A DNA stretch of 64,000 bases from MR-S7 sp000400995 (GTDB lineage: Bacteria; Pseudomonadota; Gammaproteobacteria; Burkholderiales; Burkholderiaceae_C): the NCBI RefSeq assembly GCF_045291395.1, contig NZ_CP152342.1, positions 3,410,001-3,474,000 of the forward strand. The letters run 5' to 3'. The notes below the pieces were generated by a model. That model was not told where the DNA came from. It saw only the letters and a program-made list of their open reading frames with translations, and searched no databases. Position numbers and translations under genes: made by a program. Positions 1 to 8,748 of the stretch are shown here, one piece after another; within the stretch, counting starts at the first letter, position 1; every line of letters starts with the position of its first letter.

Positions 1-581
1 TTGCCCATGTAGTCCACGAGGATGGGCGAGAGCAGCATGAACTTGACCGCATAGCCGTCCACCACCGTATAGCTGGCGATGAACACGCCGGTCAGCACGC
101 CGTAGAGCATGCCCTTGCGCACGCGCCGGCGCGCCTGCGGATCGTGCGCCGCGCGCAGCAGGCCCGGCCCGCCGGCGATCAGGAACACGCCGCCCACCAC
201 GCCCGCGATGCCCACGGCGCCCAGCGCCGACAACTGCTCGCCCAGCAGCGTCACGGCCACCAGCGACGACAGCAGCGGCCCCGTGCCGCGCGCGAGCGGG
301 TAGACCACCGTCAGGTCGGCCTTGCGGTAGCCGCGCAGCAATATCACGTAATACAGCACGTGCAGCACGCCGCTGAACACCACGATGCCCCACTCGCGCG
401 TGCCCCAGAGCGGCACGGCGTCGCGCCCCATCCACCAGCCCAGCGGCGCCCAGACCACCGCCATCAGCGTCGAGGTGAAGAACGCGAAGCGCGCGTCGCC
501 ACCCGCCTTCTTGGCGGCGATGTTCCAGCCCGCGTGGATCAGGCCGGCCAGGATGATGAGGGCGAACGCGTTGAGGGACAT
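1..581 (-). CDS. EamA/DMT-family transporter, partial (C-terminus outside window)
   Basis: The reverse strand reads open from an ATG at 581 to the window edge, giving about 193 residues that start MSLNAFALIILAGLIHAGWN. Several hydrophobic helices alternate with short loops, and the opening helix with its GWN and AAKKA signature is typical of the first of two EamA repeats in drug/metabolite exporters of the inner membrane. The second half of the protein lies beyond position 1. The substrate cannot be told from sequence. No clear Shine-Dalgarno sequence precedes the ATG, so the start is chosen by family similarity. It lies behind the folE-BLUF terminator and probably has its own transcript. Confidence 0.75.
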   Translation of the reverse strand, partial: MSLNAFALIILAGLIHAGWNIAAKKAGGDARFAFFTSTLMAVVWAPLGWWMGRDAVPLWGTREWGIVVFSGVLHVLYYVILLRGYRKADLTVVYPLARGTGPLLSSLVAVTLLGEQLSALGAVGIAGVVGGVFLIAGGPGLLRAAHDPQARRRVRKGMLYGVLTGVFIASYTVVDGYAVKFMLLSPILVDYMG

Positions 582-592
582 CGGGAGGTCAC

Positions 593-621
593 GAAAGGAA
601 AAGGGCGCCGCAGCGGCGCCC
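593..621 (-). terminator. Intrinsic terminator of folE-BLUF operon
   Basis: GGGCGCCG at 603-610 pairs with CGGCGCCC at 614-621 across a 3-nt loop. Read on the minus strand the stem is followed by TTTTCCTTTC, a T-rich tail, just after the BLUF stop codon. Confidence 0.75.
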
Positions 622-645
622 TGGCAGCAGAAGGTGCAGCGGGAA

Positions 646-1071
646 TCAGGCCCTGCCGATGATCGAAGCCGTGGCCATGAGCTCCTCCAACAGCGCGAAC
701 GACACGCGGCCGGACACAGCGTACGGGTCCAGCTCGGGCCGCTCCGAATACTTGAGCACGATGGAATGGTTGAGCTTGGCCAGGTTCACCTGGCCCATGG
801 ACCAGCCGGAGAAGCGCCGCTCGTCGATCTCCTCGAAGTGCAGCAGCTCCACGTCCTTGTGCCGCACGTCCTTCTGGATGCTGGCGTACAGCCGGCTCAC
901 GGCCGAGCGCCCGCCTTCGATAGCCTGCAGGAAGATGCCGCCGCCGTAGCACAGCACGCCGGTGATGCCGCAGGCGGGGTTGTGTTCACGGCCTTCCGCA
1001 AGGATGGCCTCGATGGCCGCGGGCGAAGTGTCCACGGCACGGCTGACGTAAAGCAGGCGCACGAGCATCAT
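646..1071 (-). CDS. BLUF-domain blue-light sensor protein
   Basis: A 141-residue protein made of one BLUF domain, the flavin-binding blue-light photoreceptor fold. The expected photocycle residues are present: Tyr8 in RLLYVSRA, Asn31 in HNPACGITG and Gln49 in GGIFLQAIEGG. A WSM segment near residue 90-100 supplies the conserved Trp/Met region. There is no attached output domain, so it should act through a partner protein, as short BLUF proteins do. Its ATG overlaps the folE stop codon as ATGA (1068-1071), so its translation is probably coupled to that of folE. The second Met is an alternative start. The family call is secure; the signalling target is unknown. Confidence 0.9.
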   Translation of the reverse strand: MMLVRLLYVSRAVDTSPAAIEAILAEGREHNPACGITGVLCYGGGIFLQAIEGGRSAVSRLYASIQKDVRHKDVELLHFEEIDERRFSGWSMGQVNLAKLNHSIVLKYSERPELDPYAVSGRVSFALLEELMATASIIGRA

Positions 1072-1784
1072 CCATTCCTTCCGGGTATGAGTGAGAGAAA
1101 TTCGCGTCGCAGCGCCGGGTCCTTGAGGAACACGCCGCGCATCACGGAGTTGATCATCTTGCTGTCCATCTCGCGCACCCCGCGCCAGGACATGCAGAAA
1201 TGGCTCGCCTCCATCACCACGGCCAGGCCGTCGGGCTGGGTCTTCTCCATGATGAGGTCGGCCAGCTGCACCACGGCTTCTTCCTGGATCTGCGGGCGGC
1301 CCATCACCCAGTCCACCAGCCGCGCATACTTCGACAGCCCGATCACGTTGGTGTGCTCGTTGGGCAGGATGCCAATCCAGATCTTGCCGATCACCGGGCA
1401 GAAGTGGTGGCTGCAGGCGCTGCGCACGGTGATGGGGCCGACGATCATCAGCTCGTTCAGGTGCTCGGCGTTCGGAAACTCGGTGATCGCGGGCGGCTGC
1501 ACGTAGCGGCCCTTGAACACCTCGTTCAGGTACATCTTCGCCACCCGCCGCGCGGTGCTGCGCGTGTTGTGGTCGCCGGCCGTGTCGATGACCATGGCAT
1601 CCAGCACGCCCTGCATCTTGGACTCCACCTCGTCGAGCAGTTGCTCCAGCTCGCCCGGCTGGATGAACTCGGCGATGTTGTCGTTCGCATGGAAGCGCTT
1701 GCGGGCCGCGTTCAAGCGCTCACGGATCTTGACGGAGACGGGCGTGCCCTCGTCGGGCACGTGGGCGTTCGGTTCGGAAGACAT
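1068..1784 (-). CDS. folE: GTP cyclohydrolase I
   Basis: 238 residues. The enzyme converts GTP to 7,8-dihydroneopterin triphosphate, the first step of tetrahydrofolate and pterin synthesis. The zinc site is visible as Cys124 and His127 in CSHHFCP and Cys197 in SHFCMSW; the GTP-binding core between them is intact. The protein is somewhat longer than the E. coli enzyme because of an N-terminal extension of about 35 residues. It overlaps the downstream BLUF gene by 4 bases. nudB, encoding the next folate-pathway enzyme, lies 2 kb upstream on the same strand, though in a separate operon. Confidence 0.96.
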   Translation of the reverse strand: MSSEPNAHVPDEGTPVSVKIRERLNAARKRFHANDNIAEFIQPGELEQLLDEVESKMQGVLDAMVIDTAGDHNTRSTARRVAKMYLNEVFKGRYVQPPAITEFPNAEHLNELMIVGPITVRSACSHHFCPVIGKIWIGILPNEHTNVIGLSKYARLVDWVMGRPQIQEEAVVQLADLIMEKTQPDGLAVVMEASHFCMSWRGVREMDSKMINSVMRGVFLKDPALRREFLSLIPGRNG

Positions 1785-1833
1785 GCCGGCATGGTACCAG
1801 CGAATACGGCCGGCTTCTCTATGGGTGATTTTT

Positions 1834-1882
1834 GCCCCCAGCGCTTATGCATCAAGCGCAGGCAGCTACATATTCAATAGCG
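1834..1882 (+). repeat. Dispersed double-hairpin intergenic repeat, copy 1
   Basis: Contains CCCAGCGCTT, a short spacer, AAGCGC, GCAGCTA and a terminal CAATAGC. It overlaps the 3' end of clsB, whose last codons and TGA stop (1874-1876) lie inside the element. Confidence 0.8.
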
Positions 1883-3103
1883 ATTGCCCGTCACCCACAG
1901 CGCCGCGCGCATGATGCCGAAGGCGATGCGGTCGAGCACGCGCACGCGCCAGGGACGGCTGGCATAGCGGGCCGCGTCCAGCGGGCCGCCGCCGCTGTCC
2001 ATGGCCTGCGACAGGCGCTCGCGCAGCTCCCGGGCGAAGGCGGCGTCGCGCACCACCACATTGGCCTCGCGCGCCAGCAGCAGCGACAGCGGGTCGAGGT
2101 TGCTGGAGCCCACGGTGGCCCAGGGGCGGTCGCCCTGGGCGTCGATCACCGCCACCTTGGCGTGCAGGAAGCTGGGGGCGTATTCGTGGATCTCCACGCC
2201 GGCGGCCAGCAGCGCGCCGTAGACCGGCCGCGCGGCATGGTACTGCATGAAGTATTCGTAGCGCCCCTGCAGCAGCAGGCGCACGCGCACGCCGCGGCGC
2301 GCGGCCAGCACCAGCGCGCGGCGCAGCTTGCCGCCGGGCACGAAGTAGGCGTTGGCGATGATGATCTCGTGGCGCGCGTTGCCGATCGCGCGGCGGTAGG
2401 CGCGCTCGATGCGGCCGCGGTGGCGCACGTTGTCGCGCAGTACCAGCGCGGCGCGCATGCGCCGGCCGGCGTTTTCGGCCAGGCGTGCCTCGATCTGCGC
2501 CGCGTGGGCCACGCGCAGGTCGGCCAGCGCCATGGACAGGCGCCGGCGGCGCGCGTCGCGCACGGCCAGCATGCGCCACCAGAGCTGCTCCATGGTCTCG
2601 CTGGCGTGGCGCACCAGCGTGCCCTGCACGCGCACGGCGAAGTCGAAGCGCGGCGCTTGCAGCTGCCCATGGTGGGGGTCGTGGAAGTCGTCGAGCACGT
2701 TGATGCCGCCGCAGAACAGCACCCGCCCGTCCACCGCGCAGAGCTTGCGGTGCAGGCGGCGCCAGCGCTTGGGCAGCAGCAGGCCCAGGGGGCCCAGCGG
2801 CGAGTACACCTGCACGCGCACGCCGGCCTCGGCCATGCGCTGGCCCCAAGGCTGCGGCAGGCGCCCCGTGCCCACGCCGTCCACCGCCAGGTGCACGCGC
2901 ACGCCGCGCAGGGCGGCGCGGATGAGCGCCTCGGCCACGTCGGCGCCGGAGCCCGTGCAGTCGAAGATGTAGGTCTCGAACTGGATGTCGGACAGCGCGG
3001 CGTCCATCTCGGCGATGAGCGCCGGGAAGAACTCCTGCGTGCCCTGCAGCAGCTGGATCTGGTGGTCGGTCCCGGCGTAGCGGGGCTGGCGGCGGCGCGC
3101 CAT
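1874..3103 (-). CDS. clsB: Cardiolipin synthase, ClsB-type phospholipase D family
   Basis: 409 residues with the two HKD motifs of phosphatidyltransferases: H118-x-K120-x4-D125 (HRKLCAVD) and H314-x-K316-x4-D321 (HAKVAVID), each followed by a GG or GSSN segment. ClsB-type enzymes condense phospholipids to cardiolipin at the inner membrane. There is no N-terminal transmembrane pair, which matches ClsB rather than ClsA. It begins 3 bases after an EEP-family phosphatase gene, the same pairing as ybhO-ybhP in enterobacteria. The last codons lie in a dispersed repeat. The exact phospholipid substrates are inferred from the family. Confidence 0.88.
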   Translation of the reverse strand: MARRRQPRYAGTDHQIQLLQGTQEFFPALIAEMDAALSDIQFETYIFDCTGSGADVAEALIRAALRGVRVHLAVDGVGTGRLPQPWGQRMAEAGVRVQVYSPLGPLGLLLPKRWRRLHRKLCAVDGRVLFCGGINVLDDFHDPHHGQLQAPRFDFAVRVQGTLVRHASETMEQLWWRMLAVRDARRRRLSMALADLRVAHAAQIEARLAENAGRRMRAALVLRDNVRHRGRIERAYRRAIGNARHEIIIANAYFVPGGKLRRALVLAARRGVRVRLLLQGRYEYFMQYHAARPVYGALLAAGVEIHEYAPSFLHAKVAVIDAQGDRPWATVGSSNLDPLSLLLAREANVVVRDAAFARELRERLSQAMDSGGGPLDAARYASRPWRVRVLDRIAFGIMRAALWVTGNRY

Positions 3104-3106
3104 CGC

Positions 3107-3880
3107 CTACAGGCGGAATTCCGCGATCAGCGGCAGGTGGTCGGACATGCGCCACCAGATGCGCCCGCGCGGCACGTGCAGCGACAGCGGCGTGAGGCCG
3201 CGCACGTAGACGTGGTCGAGCTGCACCATGGGCAGCCGCGCCGGATAGGTGAAGGACTGGTGCGCCTCGTCGTACTCGAAGAGGCCGAAGCCGGCCAGCA
3301 TGCGCTTGATCTGCAGGCCCCAGTCGTTGAAGTCGCCCGCGACGACGAGCGGCGCGTCGTCGGGCACCTCGCGCGCGATGAAGCGCTGCAGCTGCGCCAC
3401 CTGGCGCAGGCGGCTGCCGGCGATCAGGCCCAGGTGCACCACGATGGCGTGCACGCGCTTGCCCTGCACGTCCACCTCCACGTGCAACAGGCCGCGCTGC
3501 TCGAAGCGGTGGTCGGAGATGTCCTCGTGCTGGTGCCCGATCACGGGCCAGCGGGTGAGCAGCGCGTTGCCGTGCTCGCCATCGCGCGTGTAGGCGTTGG
3601 TGCGGTAGACGGCCTCGTAGCCCTCGGGCGCCAGATAGTCGGCCTGCGGCACCTCGGGCCAGCGGTCGAAGTACAGCGCCTCGCGCCGGTTGAGCTTGCG
3701 CACTTCCTGCAGGCAGACGATGTCTGCGTCGAGCTGCTCCACGGCCAGGCCCAGGTTGTGGATCTCCAGGCGGCGCGCAGGCCCCAGGCCCTGCACACCC
3801 TTGTGGATGTTGTAGGTGGCCACGCGCAGGATGCCGGAGTGCTCGTGGGGCAGTTCGATGGGTGTGGCGGCGGCAGTCAT
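3107..3880 (-). CDS. Endonuclease/exonuclease/phosphatase (EEP) family protein, YbhP-like
   Basis: 257 residues from the ATG at 3880, which overlaps the nudB stop as ATGA. A longer upstream reading frame exists but would run through nudB and carries no domain. The EEP catalytic set is present in order: N in VATYNIHKG, E in VCLQEV, GDFN in VAGDFNDW and SDH in MSDHLPLIAEF. The family cleaves phosphodiester bonds in nucleic acids or phospholipids. Adjacency to clsB suggests a role in phospholipid metabolism, which is an inference. No signal peptide is seen. Confidence 0.85.
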   Translation of the reverse strand: MTAAATPIELPHEHSGILRVATYNIHKGVQGLGPARRLEIHNLGLAVEQLDADIVCLQEVRKLNRREALYFDRWPEVPQADYLAPEGYEAVYRTNAYTRDGEHGNALLTRWPVIGHQHEDISDHRFEQRGLLHVEVDVQGKRVHAIVVHLGLIAGSRLRQVAQLQRFIAREVPDDAPLVVAGDFNDWGLQIKRMLAGFGLFEYDEAHQSFTYPARLPMVQLDHVYVRGLTPLSLHVPRGRIWWRMSDHLPLIAEFRL

Positions 3881-4329
3881 CGGTGTACGAGTCGGGGGAG
3901 CCAGAGGATGGCCTCGGCGTTGGAGGGCGAGTAGCAGCGGTCGGCCGCGGCACGCCAGTCCATCCAAGCATATGCCGTGTGTTCGCGCGGATTCAAGACC
4001 ACGGGCGCATCCGGGGGAACCTGCAGGCCGAAGACGCGCTCGGTATTGCGCGTCACGCCGGGCGCGTAGCGGTGCAGCCACTGGGGGTAGATGGTGTAGA
4101 CGTTCTCCAGGCCCCAGTCGGTGAGCCGGCAGCCGGGCGCGTCGGCGCGCAGGCCGGTTTCCTCGGCCGCCTCGCGCGCGGCGGTGGCGTGCCAGTCCTC
4201 GTCGGGATGGTCCTTGCTGCCGGTGACGGACTGCCAGAAATCCACGGCCGAGTCCGCGCGGCGGATCAGGAGCACGTCGAGCTGCGCGGTGTGCACCACC
4301 ACCAGCACGGATTCGGGAATCTTGTACAT
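3877..4329 (-). CDS. nudB: Dihydroneopterin triphosphate diphosphatase (Nudix)
   Basis: 150 residues. It removes pyrophosphate from dihydroneopterin triphosphate, the folate step after FolE. The Nudix box lies at about residues 37-59, with REAAEETG as its core. Length and the opening MYKIPESVLVV match NudB. It follows aspS, as in E. coli, but a terminator separates the two. It is the first gene of an nudB-EEP-clsB operon joined by a 4-base overlap and a 3-base gap. Confidence 0.9.
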   Translation of the reverse strand: MYKIPESVLVVVHTAQLDVLLIRRADSAVDFWQSVTGSKDHPDEDWHATAAREAAEETGLRADAPGCRLTDWGLENVYTIYPQWLHRYAPGVTRNTERVFGLQVPPDAPVVLNPREHTAYAWMDWRAAADRCYSPSNAEAILWLPRLVHR

Positions 4330-4340
4330 CGCCGTGGCAA

Positions 4341-4375
4341 GGAAAAACGGCAGGAGCGTCTCCGTTCCTGCCGTT
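4341..4375 (-). terminator. Intrinsic terminator of aspS
   Basis: AACGGCAGGA (4346-4355) pairs perfectly with TCCTGCCGTT (4366-4375) around a 10-nt loop. On the minus strand the stem is followed by TTTTTCCTT. It separates aspS from nudB. Confidence 0.85.
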
Positions 4376-4396
4376 GTGCGGTTCCGCGGAGCGTCC

Positions 4397-6208
4397 TCAG
4401 CCCGCAGCGGGTACCGGGTTGCGCAGGCGGATGTGCAGCTCGCGCAACTGCTTCTCGTCCACGGGCGAAGGCGCCTGGGTGAGCAGGTCCTGCGCGCGCT
4501 GGGTCTTGGGGAAGGCGATCACGTCGCGGATCGACTCGGCGCCGGTCATCAGCGTAATGAGGCGGTCCAGGCCGAAGGCCAGGCCGCCGTGCGGGGGCGC
4601 GCCGTACTGCAGCGCGTCGAGCAGGTAGCCGAACTTGGCGCGCGCGTCCTCCGGGTTGATCTTGAGGGCGCTGAACACCTTGCTCTGCACCTCGGCGCGG
4701 TGGATACGCACCGAGCCACCGCCCAGCTCCCAGCCGTTCAGGACCATGTCGTAGGCCTTGGCGATGCACTTGCCGGGGTCGGTGTCCATCAGGTCTTCGT
4801 GGCCGTCCTTCGGGCTGGTGAAGGGGTGGTGCACGGCCACCCAGCGGTCTTCTTCCTCGTCGTGTTCGAACATAGGGAAGTCCACCACCCACAGGGGCGC
4901 CCAGCGGTTCTCGAACAGGCCGTTCTTCTTGCCGAACTCGCTGTGGCCGATCTTCAGGCGCAGCGCGCCGATGGCGTCGTTGACGATCTTTTCCTTGTCG
5001 GCGCCGAAAAAGATCAGGTCGCCGTTCTGCGCGCCGGAGCGCTTGAGCACTTCGGCCAGCGCCGCATCGTGGATGTTCTTGACGATGGGCGATTGAAGCC
5101 CGTCACGGCCCTTGGCGAGGTCGTTCACACGGATGTAGGCGAGGCCCTTGGCACCATAGATCTTCACGAACTCGGTGTAGGCGTCGATCTCGCCGCGGCT
5201 GATGCCGCCGTTCTCGGCCGAGCCGCTGGGCACGCGCAGCGCGACCACGCGGCCGCCCTTCATGTTGGCTGCACCGGAGAACACCTTGAAATCCACGTCC
5301 TTCATCACATCGGTCAGCTCGGTGAATTCGAGCTTCACGCGCAGGTCGGGCTTGTCGGAGCCGAAGCGGTGCGCAGCGTCGTGGTAGGTCATGATAGGGA
5401 ATTCCCCCAGGTCCACGCCCAACTGCGCCTTGAACACCTCGGTGATCATGCGCTGGAAGATGGCACGGATTTCCTCTTCATTCAGGAAGGAGGTCTCGCA
5501 GTCGATCTGCGTGAACTCGGGCTGGCGGTCGGCGCGCAGGTCCTCGTCGCGGAAGCACTTGGTGATCTGGTAGTAGCGGTCGTAGCCGGCCACCATCAGC
5601 ATCTGCTTGTAGAGCTGGGGCGACTGGGGCAGCGCGAAGAACTGGCCGTCGTGCACGCGGCTGGGAACGAGGTAGTCGCGCGCGCCCTCGGGCGTGCTCT
5701 TGCCCAGCATGGGCGTCTCGATGTCGATGAAGCCTTCCTTGTCCAGGAAGTTGCGCACCTGGATGGCGGTCTTGTAGCGCAGCATCATGTTGCGCTGCAT
5801 GTGGGGGCGGCGCAGATCCATCACGCGGTGCGTGAGGCGCGTGGTTTCCGACAGGTTGTCGTCGTCCATCTGGAACGGCGGCGTGACGGAGGGGTTGAGC
5901 ACGTCGAGTTGCTGGCACAGCACCTCGATCTTGCCGCTGGCCAAGCCATCGTTGGTCGTGCCCTCGGGACGCGCGCGCACCAGGCCCACCACCTGCACGC
6001 AGAACTCATTGCGCACGTCCTCGGCGGTCTTGAACATGTCGGGGCGGTCGGGGTCGCACACCACCTGCACGTAGCCTTCGCGGTCGCGCAGATCGATGAA
6101 GATCACGCCACCGTGGTCGCGGCGGCGGTTCACCCAGCCGCACAGGGTGACGGTTTGGCCCAGGAGGGCTTCGGTCACAAGACCGCAATAGTGGGAACGC
6201 ATGGCCAT
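4397..6208 (-). CDS. aspS: Aspartyl-tRNA synthetase
   Basis: 603 residues, the usual size of bacterial class II AspRS. It has an N-terminal anticodon-binding OB fold (about 1-110), the catalytic core with GRxxxFxxE-related motif 2 (CFRDEDLRADRQPEFTQID), the bacterial GAD insertion around 290-400, and motif 3 (GLAFGLDRL) near the C-terminus. It charges tRNA-Asp in the cytoplasm. Two Met codons are available (6208 and 6202); the first is taken. DUF502 lies 47 bases upstream on the same strand, so the two may be cotranscribed. Confidence 0.96.
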   Translation of the reverse strand: MAMRSHYCGLVTEALLGQTVTLCGWVNRRRDHGGVIFIDLRDREGYVQVVCDPDRPDMFKTAEDVRNEFCVQVVGLVRARPEGTTNDGLASGKIEVLCQQLDVLNPSVTPPFQMDDDNLSETTRLTHRVMDLRRPHMQRNMMLRYKTAIQVRNFLDKEGFIDIETPMLGKSTPEGARDYLVPSRVHDGQFFALPQSPQLYKQMLMVAGYDRYYQITKCFRDEDLRADRQPEFTQIDCETSFLNEEEIRAIFQRMITEVFKAQLGVDLGEFPIMTYHDAAHRFGSDKPDLRVKLEFTELTDVMKDVDFKVFSGAANMKGGRVVALRVPSGSAENGGISRGEIDAYTEFVKIYGAKGLAYIRVNDLAKGRDGLQSPIVKNIHDAALAEVLKRSGAQNGDLIFFGADKEKIVNDAIGALRLKIGHSEFGKKNGLFENRWAPLWVVDFPMFEHDEEEDRWVAVHHPFTSPKDGHEDLMDTDPGKCIAKAYDMVLNGWELGGGSVRIHRAEVQSKVFSALKINPEDARAKFGYLLDALQYGAPPHGGLAFGLDRLITLMTGAESIRDVIAFPKTQRAQDLLTQAPSPVDEKQLRELHIRLRNPVPAAG

Positions 6209-6255
6209 GGATCAGTCTTCCTGCGCTCTCGTGGAGCGCGTCGATAGGGGTGTAT

Positions 6256-6879
6256 TCATTTGATGGCTTCGGGTGCCAGGGAGTCGGGCGGCGCCACCAC
6301 CCCCATGGACACAATGTACTTGAGGGCTGCATCGATGCTCATGTCCAGCTCTACGCAGTCGCTCTTGCGCATGAGCACGAAATACCCGCCCGTGGGATTG
6401 GGCGTGGTGGGCACGTAGACGCTCACGTATTCGTCGCGCAGGTAGCCCGCCACTTCGCCCGTGGGCGTGCCGGTGATGAAGGCCACCGTCCACACGCCCT
6501 CGCGCGGCCACTGCACCAGCACGGCGGTGCGGAAGGCGTTGCCGCTCTCGGAGAACAGCGTGTCCGACACCTGCTTGACGCTCGAATAGATGGAGCGCAC
6601 CACGGGGATGCGGCTGACCAGCCGGTCGCCCCACTCCACGAGCTTGCGCCCCGCGAAGTTGCTGGCGAAGGCGCCCACGATCAGCAGGATGGACAGCGTG
6701 AGCAGCACGCCGAAGCCGGGGATGTGGAAACCCAGCACCTTGTCGGGATGCCAGGAGACGGGCAGGATCAGCAGAGTCTGGTCCAGCATGCCCACGATCC
6801 AGTTGAGCACCCAGGCGGTGATGACGCCGGGCACGACGACCAGCAGACCCGTGAACAGCCACTTGCGCAGTGCAGCCAT
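6256..6879 (-). CDS. DUF502 family inner-membrane protein
   Basis: 207 residues from the ATG at 6879 (MAALRKWLFTG), preceded by an AGAAGG/AAGAG ribosome-binding region. Two hydrophobic helices (about 7-29 and 52-72) are followed by a soluble domain with the family features VPVVRSIYSSVKQ and VYVPTTPNPTGGY. Function is unknown. A continuous 325-codon frame joins this gene to fmdB upstream, but that fusion arises from a missing A at 6960-6963 and should not be believed: the normal fmdB frame ends with its own stop at 6908, before this start. Confidence 0.85.
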   Translation of the reverse strand: MAALRKWLFTGLLVVVPGVITAWVLNWIVGMLDQTLLILPVSWHPDKVLGFHIPGFGVLLTLSILLIVGAFASNFAGRKLVEWGDRLVSRIPVVRSIYSSVKQVSDTLFSESGNAFRTAVLVQWPREGVWTVAFITGTPTGEVAGYLRDEYVSVYVPTTPNPTGGYFVLMRKSDCVELDMSIDAALKYIVSMGVVAPPDSLAPEAIK

Positions 6880-6907
6880 GGAAGCGCTCTTGCCTTCTGT
6901 ATAGAGA

Positions 6908-7206
6908 TTATGCGTCGGAAGCGGCCGGAGCGCTTGCCGGGCTTGCGCTGGCAGCTTCCTTTTAGGAGCATCCGGCGCGGGGGCCGCCGGCGCGGCGGCA
7001 GGCGCATCCACCGGCGCGCTCTTGCGGCCGCTGAAGTCGGTGGCGTACCAGCCCGTGCCCTTGAGCTGGAAGCCCGCGGCCGTCAGCTGCTTGGAAAAGG
7101 CCTCGGCCCCGCAGGCGGGGCAGGTGGTGAGCGGCGCGTCGGAAATCTTCTGCAGCACATCCTTGGCATGGCCGCAGGAGCCGCATCGGTAGGCGTAAAT
7201 AGGCAT
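6908..7206 (-). CDS. FmdB-family zinc-ribbon protein (frameshifted in this sequence)
   Basis: Starts MPIYAYRCGSCGHAKDV at 7206. Cys8, Cys11, Cys29 and Cys32 form the two CxxC knuckles of the FmdB/CxxC_CxxC_SSSS regulatory zinc ribbon. The protein continues with a low-complexity Ala/Pro tail. At 6960-6963 the A4 run (minus strand) is one base short; restoring an A gives a tail of PKKEAASASPASAPAASDA and a TAA at 6908. As written, the frame instead runs on into DUF502. The role of FmdB-like ribbons in regulation is poorly defined. Confidence 0.78.
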
Positions 7207-7259
7207 TGCGAAAAGAGGCGCTGGAAGATGCAAAACCTTTGATTATAGGCAGGCACCCA

Positions 7260-8710
7260 TCACTCGACGCCCACGATGCGGTGGTGCGAGGCGTGCGCAT
7301 TGCGCACGACCTGGGGGCCCAGCGAGCCGGCCACCATGCCCGCACAGGCGGCCAGCAGGCCCGCCAATTGCTGTGGAAACGCCTCGTGCAGCGCCGGCGT
7401 GACCATGAACACCACCCACACGCCGATGCCCAGCACCGCCGCGCACAGCGCGCCCTGGGTGTTGGCGCGCTTCCAGTACAGGCCGAAGACCAGCGGCACG
7501 AAGGCGCCCACCAGCGGCACCTGGTAGGCGCTGGAAACCAGTTCGTAGATGGGCGTGCCTTCCATCTTGATGGAATAGGCCAGCACGCAGATGGCGAACA
7601 CCAGCACGCTGATGCGCATGACCAGCAGGTTCTCGCGGTCGCTGGTCTGCTCGGGGCGGAACTGGCGCCAGATGTTCTCGGTGAAGGTCACGCTGGGCGC
7701 GAGCAGCGTGGCCGACGCGCACGACTTGATGGCCGACAGCAGCGCGCCGAAGAACAGCACCTGCATGACGAGCGGCATCTTGTCCATCACCAGCGTAGGC
7801 AGCACCTTCTGCGGGTCGTCCTTGAGCAGTGTGGCGGTCTGCTCGGGCATGATGAGCAAGGCGCTGGCCACCAGGAACATGGGCACGAAGGCGAACAGGA
7901 TGTAGGCCGTTCCGCCGATCACCGTGCCATGGGTGGCCGCGCGCTCGGAGTTGGCCGACATCACGCGCTGGAACACGTCCTGCTGGGGAATGGAGCCCAG
8001 CATCATGGTGACCGCGGCGCCGATGAAGAAGATGATCTCGTGCCAGCTCGGCTCGGGCCAGAACTTGAACAGGTCGCGGCTGGTGGCCAGGTCGATCACC
8101 TTGCCGGCGCCGCCCGCCATGTCGGCGGCGAACCACGCCAGCACCACGAGGCCGGCGACCAGGATGATCATCTGGATGAAGTCGGTCACCGCCACCGACC
8201 ACATGCCGCCCCAGAGCGTATAGACCAGGATGGACGCCACGCCGATGGCCATGCCCCAGGGAATGCTCACCGTGCCACCGGACAGCAGGTTGAACACCAG
8301 CCCCAGCGCCGTGACCTGCGCCGATACCCAGCCCAGGTAGCTGAGCATGATGATGAGCGAGCAGATGACTTCGATGGTGCGCCCGTAGCGCTCGCGGTAA
8401 TAGTCGCTGATGGTCAGCAGCGTCATGCGGTAGAGCTTGCCCGCGAAGAACACGCCCACCAGGATCAGGCACATGCCCGCGCCGAACGGGTCCTCGACCA
8501 CGGCGTGCAGCCCCCTTCGATGAACTTGGCAGGAACGCCCAGCACGATCTCGGAACCGAACCACGTGGCGAACGTGACGGTGATGATCATGTACATCGGC
8601 AGATGCCGGCCCGCGATCGCGAAATCGGCCGTGTTCTGCACCCGCCGGGCGGCCCACAGGCCGATGCCGATGGTGACGAACAGGTAGGCAATCACCATGA
8701 AGAGCAACAC
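7260..8710 (-). CDS. Sodium:solute symporter family protein (frameshifted in this sequence)
   Basis: About 484 residues when read across a frameshift. From the GTG at 8710 the frame gives LLFMVIAYLFVTIGIGLWAA and continues to FIEGG; then the G5 run at 8511-8515 is one base short and the rest (LHAVVEDPFGAGMCLILVG to the stop at 7260) is in another frame. The whole has about 13 hydrophobic helices and the SSS-family pattern (GRHLPM, WFGSEIVLG, WGGMWSVAVTDF). Such carriers import organic solutes with Na+. Substrate is unknown. An AGGAG precedes the GTG; an ATG four codons later is an alternative start. The gene follows ubiB by 38 bases. Confidence 0.82.
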
Positions 8711-8748
8711 GCTGGTACTCCTGAGGAAGATGATGAAGAGGGGGAGGA

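Noticed and set aside
1832..3934. 700-codon open frame on the plus strand opposite clsB and the EEP gene
   Set aside because: His/Ala/Gln-rich sequence without domains; it is the antisense shadow of two genes with clear catalytic motifs. High GC content makes long false frames common here.
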